A stretch of DNA of 38,662 nt from Bifidobacterium breve (GTDB lineage: Bacteria > Actinomycetota > Actinomycetes > Nanopelagicales > Nanopelagicaceae). Both the position numbers and the translations under genes were made by a program. The notes below the pieces were generated by a model, which worked only from the letters and a program-made list of their open reading frames with translations, did no database searches and was not told the origin of the DNA. The stretch covers positions 1 to 38,662 of the forward strand of contig CAMBGS010000007.1 of assembly GCA_945866305.1 (NCBI GenBank). The letters run 5' to 3'. Shown piece by piece: positions 29,601 through 38,362 of the stretch; position 1 is the first letter of the stretch; every line of letters starts with the position of its first letter.

Positions 29601-31234
29601 AAAAGTACACTCAAATTGAGCGAAGCGTTCTCCATTGTGATCACTCGATCATCGCTGTGGATCATCGCAATATCGTGAGTTATGCAAATCATTGCCGCAC
29701 CCTCTGTGACGACACGACGTAGCTCTTTCATTACAAGCCTTGTGCTGGCTTCATCTAAATCAGCGCTCACTTCATCTGCGATTATTAACGCTGGCTTTAG
29801 CAAGAGTGCGCGAGCAATAGCAATTTTACGTAACTGGCCACCCGAGACTGCCGCAGATTTTTCACCCACACCTCCGATTAGTGTTGCCAAACCGTCAGGA
29901 AGTTCGATTAGATCTAATCCAACTCGGCGCAGTGATTCTGAAATTTCATAATCGCTGATATCAGATTTTATGGCTCGGAACTGTGCAGCGATCGTGCCTG
30001 GCGCTAGATGCGGAGTTTGGGGTATCCAACCAATTACCTTCTGCCAGGACTGTGATATCTCCTGCGTTAATCGAACCTGATCGTTAATGGTGATATCGGC
30101 GTTATCTGTTAAACCTAGGAGATTTTTTGCAAAGGTTGTTTTGCCAACCCCTGAATCACCCGTAATGAAGAGAATTTCACCAGCGATAACCTGTGCGCTC
30201 GGAACTTTAGAATTACTTACATCCGGGATATCTATCGTCCACTCAGCCCAAGAAATCTTCTGGAATGATGAAAAGTCGCTTTCTATTTGAGCAACTGGCT
30301 CTCTTGTGCTTGCAAGCAAGGCTTCAATTTCGTTTAAGGCCGCCTTGCCATCTGCAGAAGCGTGAAATAACGATGCAGCGTTCCTAAGCGGAAAATAGAC
30401 TTCGGGCGCGAGAAGTAACACGGTTAATCCAGCGACAAAGGTGATCTGCCCGTTTACTAGACGAAGGCCGATTGCAACGGCAATGAGTGCAACTGAAATT
30501 GTCGCGCATAGCTCAAGGGCAAACGCGGATAAGAATGAGATTCGTAATACCTTCATAGTCTCTCGGGTGTACTTATCCCCCATTTGTCTAATTCGCATAG
30601 CCTGCGATGAATGGCGTCCGAATATTCGCAAGGTTACAAAGCCACGAAGTGAATCTTCAAAGTAGCTGGAGAGAGTTCCCAGCGTCGCCCATTTTTTAGA
30701 AACCGAATCAGAGGTGTATCTACCGATTAACGCTCCGAAGAAAGGAATTAGTGGCAGAGTGAGAATTGCGATGAGTGCTGATGTCGGGTCAAAGAATGCA
30801 ATTGCAATTATTACTGCGGCTGGAGTTACTGCTGCCGCTGCCATTTGCGGTAAAAACCTACCAAGATAAATATCAAGTGAGTTAAAGCCCTTAACCAACA
30901 AGGTAGTCATATGAGCCGGAGAGGTTGCCTCAATGTTTACAAGGCTAGAGGTGACTTGGTTGCGCAGGTGGGCTTTTATATTGATCGCCTGCAAAGTCGT
31001 CCAGTACTCATACTGAGACTGAAAGAACGCACGAAAGATCCAAAGTACAAGCACAGTAAGAATTTCGGATATGACATCAGAATTTCCCTGAACTAAAGTT
31101 ACGACTATCTTTGCTATTAAAATCGCCAGCGTGATAATTAGGGAAGTTGAAATCGCTGAAGCAATGGCGATGACGAGAAATAGGCTACGACTACCACTCT
31201 TAGCGAGTAGTAGTCGTAGGCGTCCTAATCTCAT
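29597..31234 (-). CDS. cydD: CydD-type ABC exporter subunit (TM-NBD fusion)
   Basis: ITGDSGVGKTTFAKNLLGL, VSGGQLRKIAIARALLLKPALIIADEVSADLD; start at MRLGRLRLLL overlaps the cydB stop. Confidence 0.88.
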   Translation of the reverse strand: MRLGRLRLLLAKSGSRSLFLVIAIASAISTSLIITLAILIAKIVVTLVQGNSDVISEILTVLVLWIFRAFFQSQYEYWTTLQAINIKAHLRNQVTSSLVNIEATSPAHMTTLLVKGFNSLDIYLGRFLPQMAAAAVTPAAVIIAIAFFDPTSALIAILTLPLIPFFGALIGRYTSDSVSKKWATLGTLSSYFEDSLRGFVTLRIFGRHSSQAMRIRQMGDKYTRETMKVLRISFLSAFALELCATISVALIAVAIGLRLVNGQITFVAGLTVLLLAPEVYFPLRNAASLFHASADGKAALNEIEALLASTREPVAQIESDFSSFQKISWAEWTIDIPDVSNSKVPSAQVIAGEILFITGDSGVGKTTFAKNLLGLTDNADITINDQVRLTQEISQSWQKVIGWIPQTPHLAPGTIAAQFRAIKSDISDYEISESLRRVGLDLIELPDGLATLIGGVGEKSAAVSGGQLRKIAIARALLLKPALIIADEVSADLDEASTRLVMKELRRVVTEGAAMICITHDIAMIHSDDRVITMENASLNLSVLL

Positions 31235-32295
31235 TGATGCAGAACGTGTGTTGCTGTATCCAAGATTCCTCTTTCGGGATGGGCGATCTGAGATGCACTG
31301 ACTCTTTTGCGGAATACCCAATAAGTCCAACCCTGATATATCAACACTAACGGGGTCATAATTACCGCAACAACCGTCATTACTTTAAGCGTATAGGCGG
31401 TGCTTGAAGCGTTACGAATAGTCAGATCAAATTGCGCACCTAATGAACTAGGCATTACTCGTGGATAGAGTGCATAGAAAAGATCTGAGACAAAGAGCAG
31501 AATCGCTGAAGCTGAGAATACAAATGCCCAGCCTTCACGACGCTTAAGCGTTGCAGCAATTCCCGCAACCCAAGCAACTGCCACGCCTGCAGAAAGCGCC
31601 GCTATCTTCAAGTTAAACGATGGCAAAGATAAATTCGTCCATAGCAAGAAGGCCACTGCCGCTACTGCTGCAATCAACCCCAGCTTTAGCGCCAAGTCAT
31701 GTGCGCGATCGCGGATTCCACCCACAGTTTTTAAAGATAAGAAAATTGCACCGTGGGTCAGGAATACCGTCAAAGTTACAACTCCACCAAGCAGTGCATA
31801 TGGATTTAATAGGTTAAAGAATCCACCTACGTACTCAATATGGCCTTCTGCTGACTTTTCAAGTGGAACTCCGCGAACGATATTTGCGAAGGCAACGCCC
31901 CAAAGCAAAGCTGGAATCGCGCTGCTGATAACAATGGCAACGTCCCAACGTCGGCGCCACTGTGCTTTCCCATATTTGCTTCGATATTCAAATGCCACTC
32001 CGCGAATAATGAGGGATACCAGAATCAAGAAGAGTGGGAGGTAAAAGCCACTAAATAGCGTGGCATACCACTCTGGGAAGGCGGCAAAGGTTGCTCCTCC
32101 TGCGACAAGTAGCCAAACTTCATTACCATCCCAAACCGGACCGAGCGTTGTCAGCACTGCGCGTCGATCTGCTTCGTTTCGCGAAACGAAAGGTAGAAGC
32201 ATGCCGACTCCAAAGTCAAAGCCTTCAAGAATAAAGTAACCGATCCATAGAACGGCAATTAGAAGGAACCAAGTTGTTTCTAGTGACATGTTCAA
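31231..32295 (-). CDS. cydB: Cytochrome bd ubiquinol oxidase subunit II
   Basis: MSLETTWFLLIAVLWIGYFILEGFDFGVGMLLPFV; GPVWDGNEVWLLVAGGATFAAFP. Confidence 0.96.
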   Translation of the reverse strand: MNMSLETTWFLLIAVLWIGYFILEGFDFGVGMLLPFVSRNEADRRAVLTTLGPVWDGNEVWLLVAGGATFAAFPEWYATLFSGFYLPLFLILVSLIIRGVAFEYRSKYGKAQWRRRWDVAIVISSAIPALLWGVAFANIVRGVPLEKSAEGHIEYVGGFFNLLNPYALLGGVVTLTVFLTHGAIFLSLKTVGGIRDRAHDLALKLGLIAAVAAVAFLLWTNLSLPSFNLKIAALSAGVAVAWVAGIAATLKRREGWAFVFSASAILLFVSDLFYALYPRVMPSSLGAQFDLTIRNASSTAYTLKVMTVVAVIMTPLVLIYQGWTYWVFRKRVSASQIAHPERGILDTATHVLHQ

Positions 32296-32301
32296 TACCT
32301 C

Positions 32302-33714
32302 CTAATAGGCCATCACGAGTGGTTTTGTATCAGAGCCACCGAGTTTGGGATCTTCATAGTCCAGCTCTGTTTGTGGTCCGTTTTTAATTACTTTGAGAGT
32401 TAATCCCACTTCGATAAATGCCAGAACGCCGTAAAGAAGTGTGAAGACAATCATTGTAAATAAGACACTTCCCGCAGAGACAACTGCGCTAACGCCATCA
32501 GAAGTGCGAATCAATCCGAAGACCGCCCAAGGTTGTCGACCGGCTTCTGTAAATATCCAACCGAATGAGTTGGCGAGAAGCGGCGTGAATGGGAGGAAAA
32601 TCATGGCCGGTAAGAACCATTTGCCATGTGGTGTGCGGCCACGTCTCATTTGAAACAGAGCCAGGAGTGCAAATAAGAATCCGAGTCCGCCGAAGCCGAT
32701 CATTAATCGAAATGACCAATAAGCCAATGGAATGTTCGGTGAATAGTCTCCTGGGCCATAAGTTTTCTCATATTCGGCTTGAATGTCATTTACGCCTTCT
32801 ACCGTTCCCTTGAAATCACCGGTGGCAAGGAATGAGAGAACTGAAGGAATATCAATCTGGAAGACCGAACGTGAACCATCAAGCGTTCCAATAGTTAGCA
32901 AGGAGAAGGGTGCTGACTCGGTGGTTTCATATAGCGCCTCAGCTGCTGCCATTTTCATCGGTTGCTGTTCAGTCATTATCTTCGAAGTTATATCTCCAGA
33001 AACAAAGACCATTACAAATGAGATCATCATGGTTATCAGCCCCAACTTAAGGGTAGAGCGTGACATCTCGACATCCATTTTTTTAATGAGTAGCCAAGCA
33101 GAAATACCTGCCACAAAAGCACCTGCGGTAAATGCTGCTGATGGAATCGTGTGAAAGAAGGTTGCGAGAGCTGTCTTCTGAGTTAAAACTTCAACAATGC
33201 TGGTTAACTCGGCGCGGCCTTTCTCTAGATTAATTGTGTATCCAACTGGATGTTGCATCCAGGCGTTCGCAGCCAAAATGAAATAGGCAGATAAAATCGT
33301 TCCGAACGAGGCTAGCCAAATTGTCGCGAGGTGAATCTTCTTTGGTAAACGATCCCAACCAAAGATCCATAGACCAAGAAAGGTGCTCTCCAAGAAGAAT
33401 GCGAGGAGTCCTTCCATTGCAAGAGGTGCCCCGAAAATATCTCCCACAAAGCGGCTATATGAGGACCAGTTCATTCCAAATTGAAATTCTTGAACTATGC
33501 CGGTTACAACACCGATAGCGAAGTTAATTAAAAATAACTTCCCAAAGAATTTTGTTGCCCGCAAGTACTTAACTTTGTTTGTTCGATACCAAGCCGTCTG
33601 AAGCCCCGCTACAAGAAAGCCCATGCCGATTGTGATCGGTACGAAAATAAAGTGATAGACAGTTGTAATGGCGAATTGCCATCTCGCTAGGTCGAGTGAA
33701 TTCATTGAACTCAT
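32302..33714 (-). CDS. cydA: Cytochrome bd ubiquinol oxidase subunit I
   Basis: LARWQFAITTVYHFIFVPITIGMGFLVAG; GRQPWAVFGLIRTSDGVS. The true start could be 33705. Confidence 0.97.
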   Translation of the reverse strand: MSSMNSLDLARWQFAITTVYHFIFVPITIGMGFLVAGLQTAWYRTNKVKYLRATKFFGKLFLINFAIGVVTGIVQEFQFGMNWSSYSRFVGDIFGAPLAMEGLLAFFLESTFLGLWIFGWDRLPKKIHLATIWLASFGTILSAYFILAANAWMQHPVGYTINLEKGRAELTSIVEVLTQKTALATFFHTIPSAAFTAGAFVAGISAWLLIKKMDVEMSRSTLKLGLITMMISFVMVFVSGDITSKIMTEQQPMKMAAAEALYETTESAPFSLLTIGTLDGSRSVFQIDIPSVLSFLATGDFKGTVEGVNDIQAEYEKTYGPGDYSPNIPLAYWSFRLMIGFGGLGFLFALLALFQMRRGRTPHGKWFLPAMIFLPFTPLLANSFGWIFTEAGRQPWAVFGLIRTSDGVSAVVSAGSVLFTMIVFTLLYGVLAFIEVGLTLKVIKNGPQTELDYEDPKLGGSDTKPLVMAY

Positions 33715-33724
33715 CTCTCCATTT

Positions 33725-33745
33725 CTGAGTATGTGACTTACTCAG
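33725..33745. promoter_or_regulatory. Inverted repeat CTGAGTA-N7-TACTCAG just upstream of the cydA RBS
   Basis: Perfect 7-bp arms read directly. Confidence 0.45.
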
Positions 33746-33790
33746 TTCTAATCTTGCGCCTATAAAATTGGCAAAGTTGCAAAAAATCAT

Positions 33791-33816
33791 GTGGCTCCCG
33801 CCACCCCCAGTTTTTT
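33791..33816. terminator. Bidirectional terminator-like hairpin GTGGC-N4-GCCAC flanked by T6/A6 tracts
   Basis: Plus strand: GTGGCTCCCGCCACCCCCAGTTTTTT. Minus strand: GTGGCGGGAGCCACATGATTTTTT (GNRA loop). Short 5-bp core stem. Confidence 0.4.
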
Positions 33817-33959
33817 ACGCGTAAATCCTTGAGGGTCAGCACTCAAATACTTGGGATTAGCCACTAGCCCTGCCTTATTGCTACCCTTACGCCTTGTTCA
33901 CCGCTGGGCCGCAAATGGGGTCCTGGCTTAAGAAATTTGAATTTAAAAGGAGTACTGCT

Positions 33960-34145
33960 GTGGCATCAACATGCGATATCTGTGGCAAAGGGCCCAGCTT
34001 CGGAAATAAAGTTTCCCACTCACAGGTAAAGACACGTCGTCGCTGGAATCCAAACATTCAGCGCATTAAGACTCTGGTTAGCGGAAGTACTAAGCGCCAA
34101 AACGTCTGCACATCTTGCCTGAAGGCTGGCAAAGTCGTCCGCTAA
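33960..34145 (+). CDS. rpmB: Ribosomal protein bL28 (C+ zinc-binding form)
   Basis: MASTCDICGKGPSFGNKVSHSQVKTRRRWNPNIQ...CTSCLKAGKV; GTG start preceded by AAAAGGAG. Confidence 0.95.
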   Translation: MASTCDICGKGPSFGNKVSHSQVKTRRRWNPNIQRIKTLVSGSTKRQNVCTSCLKAGKVVR

Positions 34146-34149
34146 TTAT

Positions 34150-35079
34150 TTAGCGAAAGTGGCTCCAAGATAAATTGTTTACCTTTAAAGGTATTCCGCT
34201 CACCCCTGAACCAGCAATAACTTCTCCAACTCGCAAGCCTGGAAGATCGACGCCGGTGGCCAGCAAGACATGGTCTTCTCCCCCTCCAAAGATCCATTGC
34301 CAAATATCAGCGCTTAACTCAGTTGCAAGAGATTTTAAAGAGTTAAATTCTTCAGATTTAGTGAAGAGTTCTTCATCAAAGTGAAGTTGGACCTGCGAAG
34401 CCACAGCTATCTGTGTGGCTTGTTCAATAATTGAGTCGCTGATGTCGCACATTGCTGTCGCTTTAGCCGAATCGAAACCATAATCAATAGTTGGTGATTT
34501 AAATTCACGCAAAGCGATCGCCTGCTCTTCGCCTACATTTGAATTATTACCTTGCAAAATCGCTAAACCGGCCGCTGACCAACCAGTTAGCGAAGATAGA
34601 AAAATCCCATCGCCAACTTTTGCCCCATCTCGCGTAATGGCTTTTTCGCAATGTCCTACCGCCGTAATCGAGATTACCAAATTCTCACTTCTAGATATAT
34701 CCCCACCGATGACGTGCAGTCCAGCAAGATCAGCTTCAAATTTAATTCCCCGTGCAAGATCTTCGATCCAACTCAACTCTTCCCGACCGGTTAATCCAAC
34801 TGCAACTAATAAGTAATCTGGCTGCGCTCCCATCGCCAAAACATCTGCGGCATTTGCGGCGGTAACTTTGCGACCAATTTCAAAGGCAGTTGACCAATCA
34901 GTGCGAAAGTGCACGCCCTCAACCGCCATATCCGTGGTCATTACTTGCCGCTTCTCACCGGCCACGACCGCAGCATCGTCACCGATTCCAACTTCGATCC
35001 TTGGATCTGGGCTCGCAAAAATTTCACGTAGCCGTGCGATCACCTGCGCTTCACTGAACGCTCCCGAATGATCTGCCAT
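34150..35079 (-). CDS. thiL: Thiamine-monophosphate kinase
   Basis: VGIGDDAAVV, TTDMAVEGVHF, DISDSIIEQ, FGGGEDHVLLAT. Confidence 0.93.
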   Translation of the reverse strand: MADHSGAFSEAQVIARLREIFASPDPRIEVGIGDDAAVVAGEKRQVMTTDMAVEGVHFRTDWSTAFEIGRKVTAANAADVLAMGAQPDYLLVAVGLTGREELSWIEDLARGIKFEADLAGLHVIGGDISRSENLVISITAVGHCEKAITRDGAKVGDGIFLSSLTGWSAAGLAILQGNNSNVGEEQAIALREFKSPTIDYGFDSAKATAMCDISDSIIEQATQIAVASQVQLHFDEELFTKSEEFNSLKSLATELSADIWQWIFGGGEDHVLLATGVDLPGLRVGEVIAGSGVSGIPLKVNNLSWSHFR

Positions 35080-35167
35080 AGCGCCAAGACTAGAACATCA
35101 TTGCAACTAGGAGTACCTTTACCCTCATCTTCAACGGCGAAGCTTTCACGAGAAAGGTTTAACCATA

Positions 35168-35401
35168 ATGTCAGTTCAAGCATTTATTTTGATTCAAACT
35201 GAAGTCGGTAAAGCTTCCAGCGTCGCCAAATCGGTCTCTGCAATTGCGGGAGTAACTCTCGCTGAAGGTGTTACTGGTCCGTACGATGTGATCATGCGCG
35301 CCGAGGCACCTTCAATGGAAGAGTTTGGCCGCACCATATTGTCTAAGGTTCAGGCTGTGGCGGGTATTACACGTACGTTGACTTGCCCGGTTACATACTA
35401 A
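35168..35401 (+). CDS. Lrp/AsnC ligand-binding (RAM) domain protein without HTH
   Basis: VQAFILIQTEVGKASSVAKSVSAIAGVTLAEGVTGPYDVIM; 77 aa, single RAM domain. Confidence 0.88.
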   Translation: MSVQAFILIQTEVGKASSVAKSVSAIAGVTLAEGVTGPYDVIMRAEAPSMEEFGRTILSKVQAVAGITRTLTCPVTY

Positions 35402-35408
35402 TTAACTT

Positions 35409-36476
35409 TTAATTACCAAGGACTCCATTATTGCGCGTTAGCGCACTCTTCAATAAGTGACTGATCACATCGGTATACGCAACGCCGGTGGCAGCCCACA
35501 TCTTTGGAAAGACTGATGTAGAAGTAAATCCTGGCATTGTATTTAACTCGTTAATAATTACTTCACCATTTGGGGTCAAGAAAAAGTCGACTCGCGCCAG
35601 ACCAGCACAACCAAGTGAGATAAAGGCATCTACCGCCTTGGCACGTATTTCATCACTTATCTTTTGATCAATTGGTGCGGGTAGTTCGATGGTTGTAGCG
35701 CCATCCAAATACTTGGCTTCAAAATCATAAAATTCATATTTAGCGTCAATCTTTATTCGCCCTACAAGCGATGCTTTTGGGACACCATCTATTTCTAGAA
35801 CAGCACACTCGATTTCTGAACCACGAATTTCTTGCTCAACCAGCGCTTTGGTATCAAATTTGTATGCTTCTTTGAGTGCATCCGCTAATTGCCCGGCAGA
35901 TTTAACTTTGGTTGTTCCGCGTGATGAACCACCACGTGCTGGCTTAACAAATACCGGATAACCAAGTTGATCAGCCGCCTTTTGAATATCTGCAGAGCCC
36001 CTTTGCCATTCACTTTGACGAACTACGAACCCTGCAGCGACTTTAATTCCATGCGAGGCAAAGATTGGCTTCGCAAAAGATTTATCCATTGCAACGGCAG
36101 ATGCTAAAACGCCAGAACCAACATATGGAATATCCGCGATTTCTAGCAATCCTTGAATCGTGCCATCTTCGCCGTAAGGTCCGTGCAGTAAAGGAAATGC
36201 GATATCAATATCTAGATTCTTTCCTTCTGCGCTAAATCCATCGACGCTCAGTGCTACAGATATTCCCTCGTTAGGAATGGTCGGCAGCACTCCATCTTTA
36301 AGAGCAAGTGCGTAATTATCTGGAAGTAGAAACCATCTCCCGCTCTTGCTAATGCCAATCAAAATAGGCTGATATTTAATCCGATCAATCGCTGCAAGAA
36401 CACCTGCTGCAGAAATGCAAGATATTTCGTGTTCGCTCGAGCGTCCACCGCAGATTATTGCTACCCGTTGCTTCAT
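35409..36476 (-). CDS. ddl: D-alanine--D-alanine ligase
   Basis: VAIICGGRSSEHEISCISA, FPLLHGPYGEDGTIQGLLE, FVKPARGGSSRG, INELNTMPGFT. Confidence 0.96.
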   Translation of the reverse strand: MKQRVAIICGGRSSEHEISCISAAGVLAAIDRIKYQPILIGISKSGRWFLLPDNYALALKDGVLPTIPNEGISVALSVDGFSAEGKNLDIDIAFPLLHGPYGEDGTIQGLLEIADIPYVGSGVLASAVAMDKSFAKPIFASHGIKVAAGFVVRQSEWQRGSADIQKAADQLGYPVFVKPARGGSSRGTTKVKSAGQLADALKEAYKFDTKALVEQEIRGSEIECAVLEIDGVPKASLVGRIKIDAKYEFYDFEAKYLDGATTIELPAPIDQKISDEIRAKAVDAFISLGCAGLARVDFFLTPNGEVIINELNTMPGFTSTSVFPKMWAATGVAYTDVISHLLKSALTRNNGVLGN

Positions 36477-37474
36477 CGAATGAAGTTCTCTGCTTGTGTT
36501 GTTATCTCCATTAAACGTTGCAGCGCCGCATCGGGGGTGAGTGAACCGTTGACAATATCTGCAACGGATTCAATGACCGGAACTTCAATTCCAACGCGAT
36601 GGGCGATTTCAACAATTGCTCCTGCAGAAGAAACGCCCTCAACGGTTTTCTCCCACTGTCCAAGCGCAACTTCCATCGATCGCGTACTTCCTAAGAGTTC
36701 GCCGAAAGTTCGATTGCGCGACAGTGGTGAACCACAAGTTGCAACCAGGTCCCCCATGCCTGCCAGTCCTGCAGCGCTCAGTGGATCTGCGCCATGCGCA
36801 GCGCATAAACGTGCGACTTCATTAAGTCCGCGAGTGATCAGCATCGCTTGGGTGTTTTCTCCGAAACCCATTCCGATTGAGATACCAACAGCGAGTGCAA
36901 TAACATTTTTAATAGCACCGGCCAATTCGCAGCCGAGTAAATCCACTGATGTGTAAACGCGGTAGTAAGGCGTGCGAAACAACTCGCGTACTTCTTCAGA
37001 TGTAGCCTGATTAGTGGCTGCCGCTACGGCACCAGCAGGTTGGCGAAGAATGAGTTCATCGGCCAAGTTTGGTCCTGTAATAAGCGCGATACGGTGCTTG
37101 CCAATTACATCTTCCATAACTTCGGTCATGCGCATCTGAGATGTAATCTCAATACCTTTTAGGGTACTAATTATCAAGCAGTCATTTGTAAAGTGCGGCT
37201 TCCAAAGTTGCAATGTGGCGCGCAGCTGTTGTGAAGGAATCGCTAGCACATAATTTTTACTGAAGGCAAAGGCTTCATCCAAGTCGGTTGTAGCGCGTAA
37301 TTCACTTGGCAAAACATTCTGGCCAATGTATTTAGAGTTTGTGTGCTTGGTGTTAATTTCATTTACAACATCTTCTTTGCGACCCCAAAGCAGGACTTCA
37401 TTTCCGGCATCACAGAGCACCTGCGCAAGGGTGGAACCCCAAGCGCCTGCTCCGAACACCGATACTTTGCTCAT
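36473..37474 (-). CDS. gpsA: Glycerol-3-phosphate dehydrogenase (NAD(P)+)
   Basis: VSVFGAGAWGSTLAQVLCDAGNEVLLWGR, AGAIKNVIALAVGISIGMGFGENT. Confidence 0.96.
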   Translation of the reverse strand: MSKVSVFGAGAWGSTLAQVLCDAGNEVLLWGRKEDVVNEINTKHTNSKYIGQNVLPSELRATTDLDEAFAFSKNYVLAIPSQQLRATLQLWKPHFTNDCLIISTLKGIEITSQMRMTEVMEDVIGKHRIALITGPNLADELILRQPAGAVAAATNQATSEEVRELFRTPYYRVYTSVDLLGCELAGAIKNVIALAVGISIGMGFGENTQAMLITRGLNEVARLCAAHGADPLSAAGLAGMGDLVATCGSPLSRNRTFGELLGSTRSMEVALGQWEKTVEGVSSAGAIVEIAHRVGIEVPVIESVADIVNGSLTPDAALQRLMEITTQAENFIR

Positions 37475-37494
37475 CGCTTCTTTACCCTCGCTCG

Positions 37495-38274
37495 TTAACG
37501 CTTTTTCTTCTTAAAGTTGCCAGTGCGCGGCAAGTCTGAATTATGTGGGTCAAAGATTACTTCAGGGCGCTTCTCACCACGAATTCCCTCGAGTAGCGTG
37601 GTTATTTCCCGCATAACTTTGGCGGTGGCTTCAATTAAGGCTTGCGGATCATCTCCTTTACCGTACCAAGGCGAAAGATCGACCGGTTTGCCCGCAACTA
37701 TGGTGATGCGTGTGCGCGGAAATAATTTAATTCTCTTTGAGTAAGTTGGCATCAAGATTTGTGAACCCCATTGCGCTACTGGAATCACTGGAGTATTTGT
37801 AGTCAACGCCAATCTTGCCAGCCCAGTTTTCGCAATCATCGGCCAATGATCCAAATCTCTCGTTAGCGTTCCTTCGGGATACACGCCAAGTAAATGCCCG
37901 GCTTCTAAAAGTCGTTTGGCATGGTCTACCGCCTTGCCGGCATTAGGGGTTTCGCGCTCAACCGGAACTTGTCCCGCAGCCAGAATAATTCTGCCGATGA
38001 TTGGAACTTTAAATACGCCAACCTTGCCTAAATAGCGTGGGGCTCGGCCATTCCTAAAGAGAAAATGAGTCAAATTCAAAACATCGAAATATGACAGGTG
38101 ATTATTTGCAACGATGACCGCGCCAGTTTTGGGGATGTTCTCTGCACCAATCCAGGTTCGCTTAGTAATTAGACTGATAAGTGGAATCAGGATTCCTGCG
38201 CAAATCTTATATGTGCGGTTTGTGCCATATGGATAACCGGTTGGTGGCGCATATGAAACTCGCATTTCAGCCAT
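37495..38274 (-). CDS. plsC: 1-acyl-sn-glycerol-3-phosphate acyltransferase (PlsC family)
   Basis: NNHLSYFDVLN (Hx4D), YPEGTLTRD; start set at ATG 38274 (MAEMRVSYAPPTG). Confidence 0.88.
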   Translation of the reverse strand: MAEMRVSYAPPTGYPYGTNRTYKICAGILIPLISLITKRTWIGAENIPKTGAVIVANNHLSYFDVLNLTHFLFRNGRAPRYLGKVGVFKVPIIGRIILAAGQVPVERETPNAGKAVDHAKRLLEAGHLLGVYPEGTLTRDLDHWPMIAKTGLARLALTTNTPVIPVAQWGSQILMPTYSKRIKLFPRTRITIVAGKPVDLSPWYGKGDDPQALIEATAKVMREITTLLEGIRGEKRPEVIFDPHNSDLPRTGNFKKKKR

Positions 38275-38297
38275 AACCAAATCTTAGTGGGCAAAGA

Positions 38298-38331
38298 AAA
38301 ACTGGGGCCAGCAATCGCTGACCCCAGTTTT
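38298..38331. terminator. Strong bidirectional intrinsic terminator downstream of hupB
   Basis: AAAACTGGGG-c-CAGC-aatc-GCTG-a-CCCCAGTTTT; 10-bp plus 4-bp stem with A/T tracts. Confidence 0.85.
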
Positions 38332-38362
38332 AGAACTTTCTAAAGAAGTTCTAAGAAGTGAA

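Noticed and set aside
33732-33745. Rex operator upstream of cydA
   Set aside because: TGTGAC is present but the matching TTCACA half is missing; the dyad symmetry is centred on a different repeat.
36429-36956. 175-aa plus-strand ORF
   Set aside because: Antisense to ddl/gpsA, whose protein motifs are clear; no recognisable domain or RBS.
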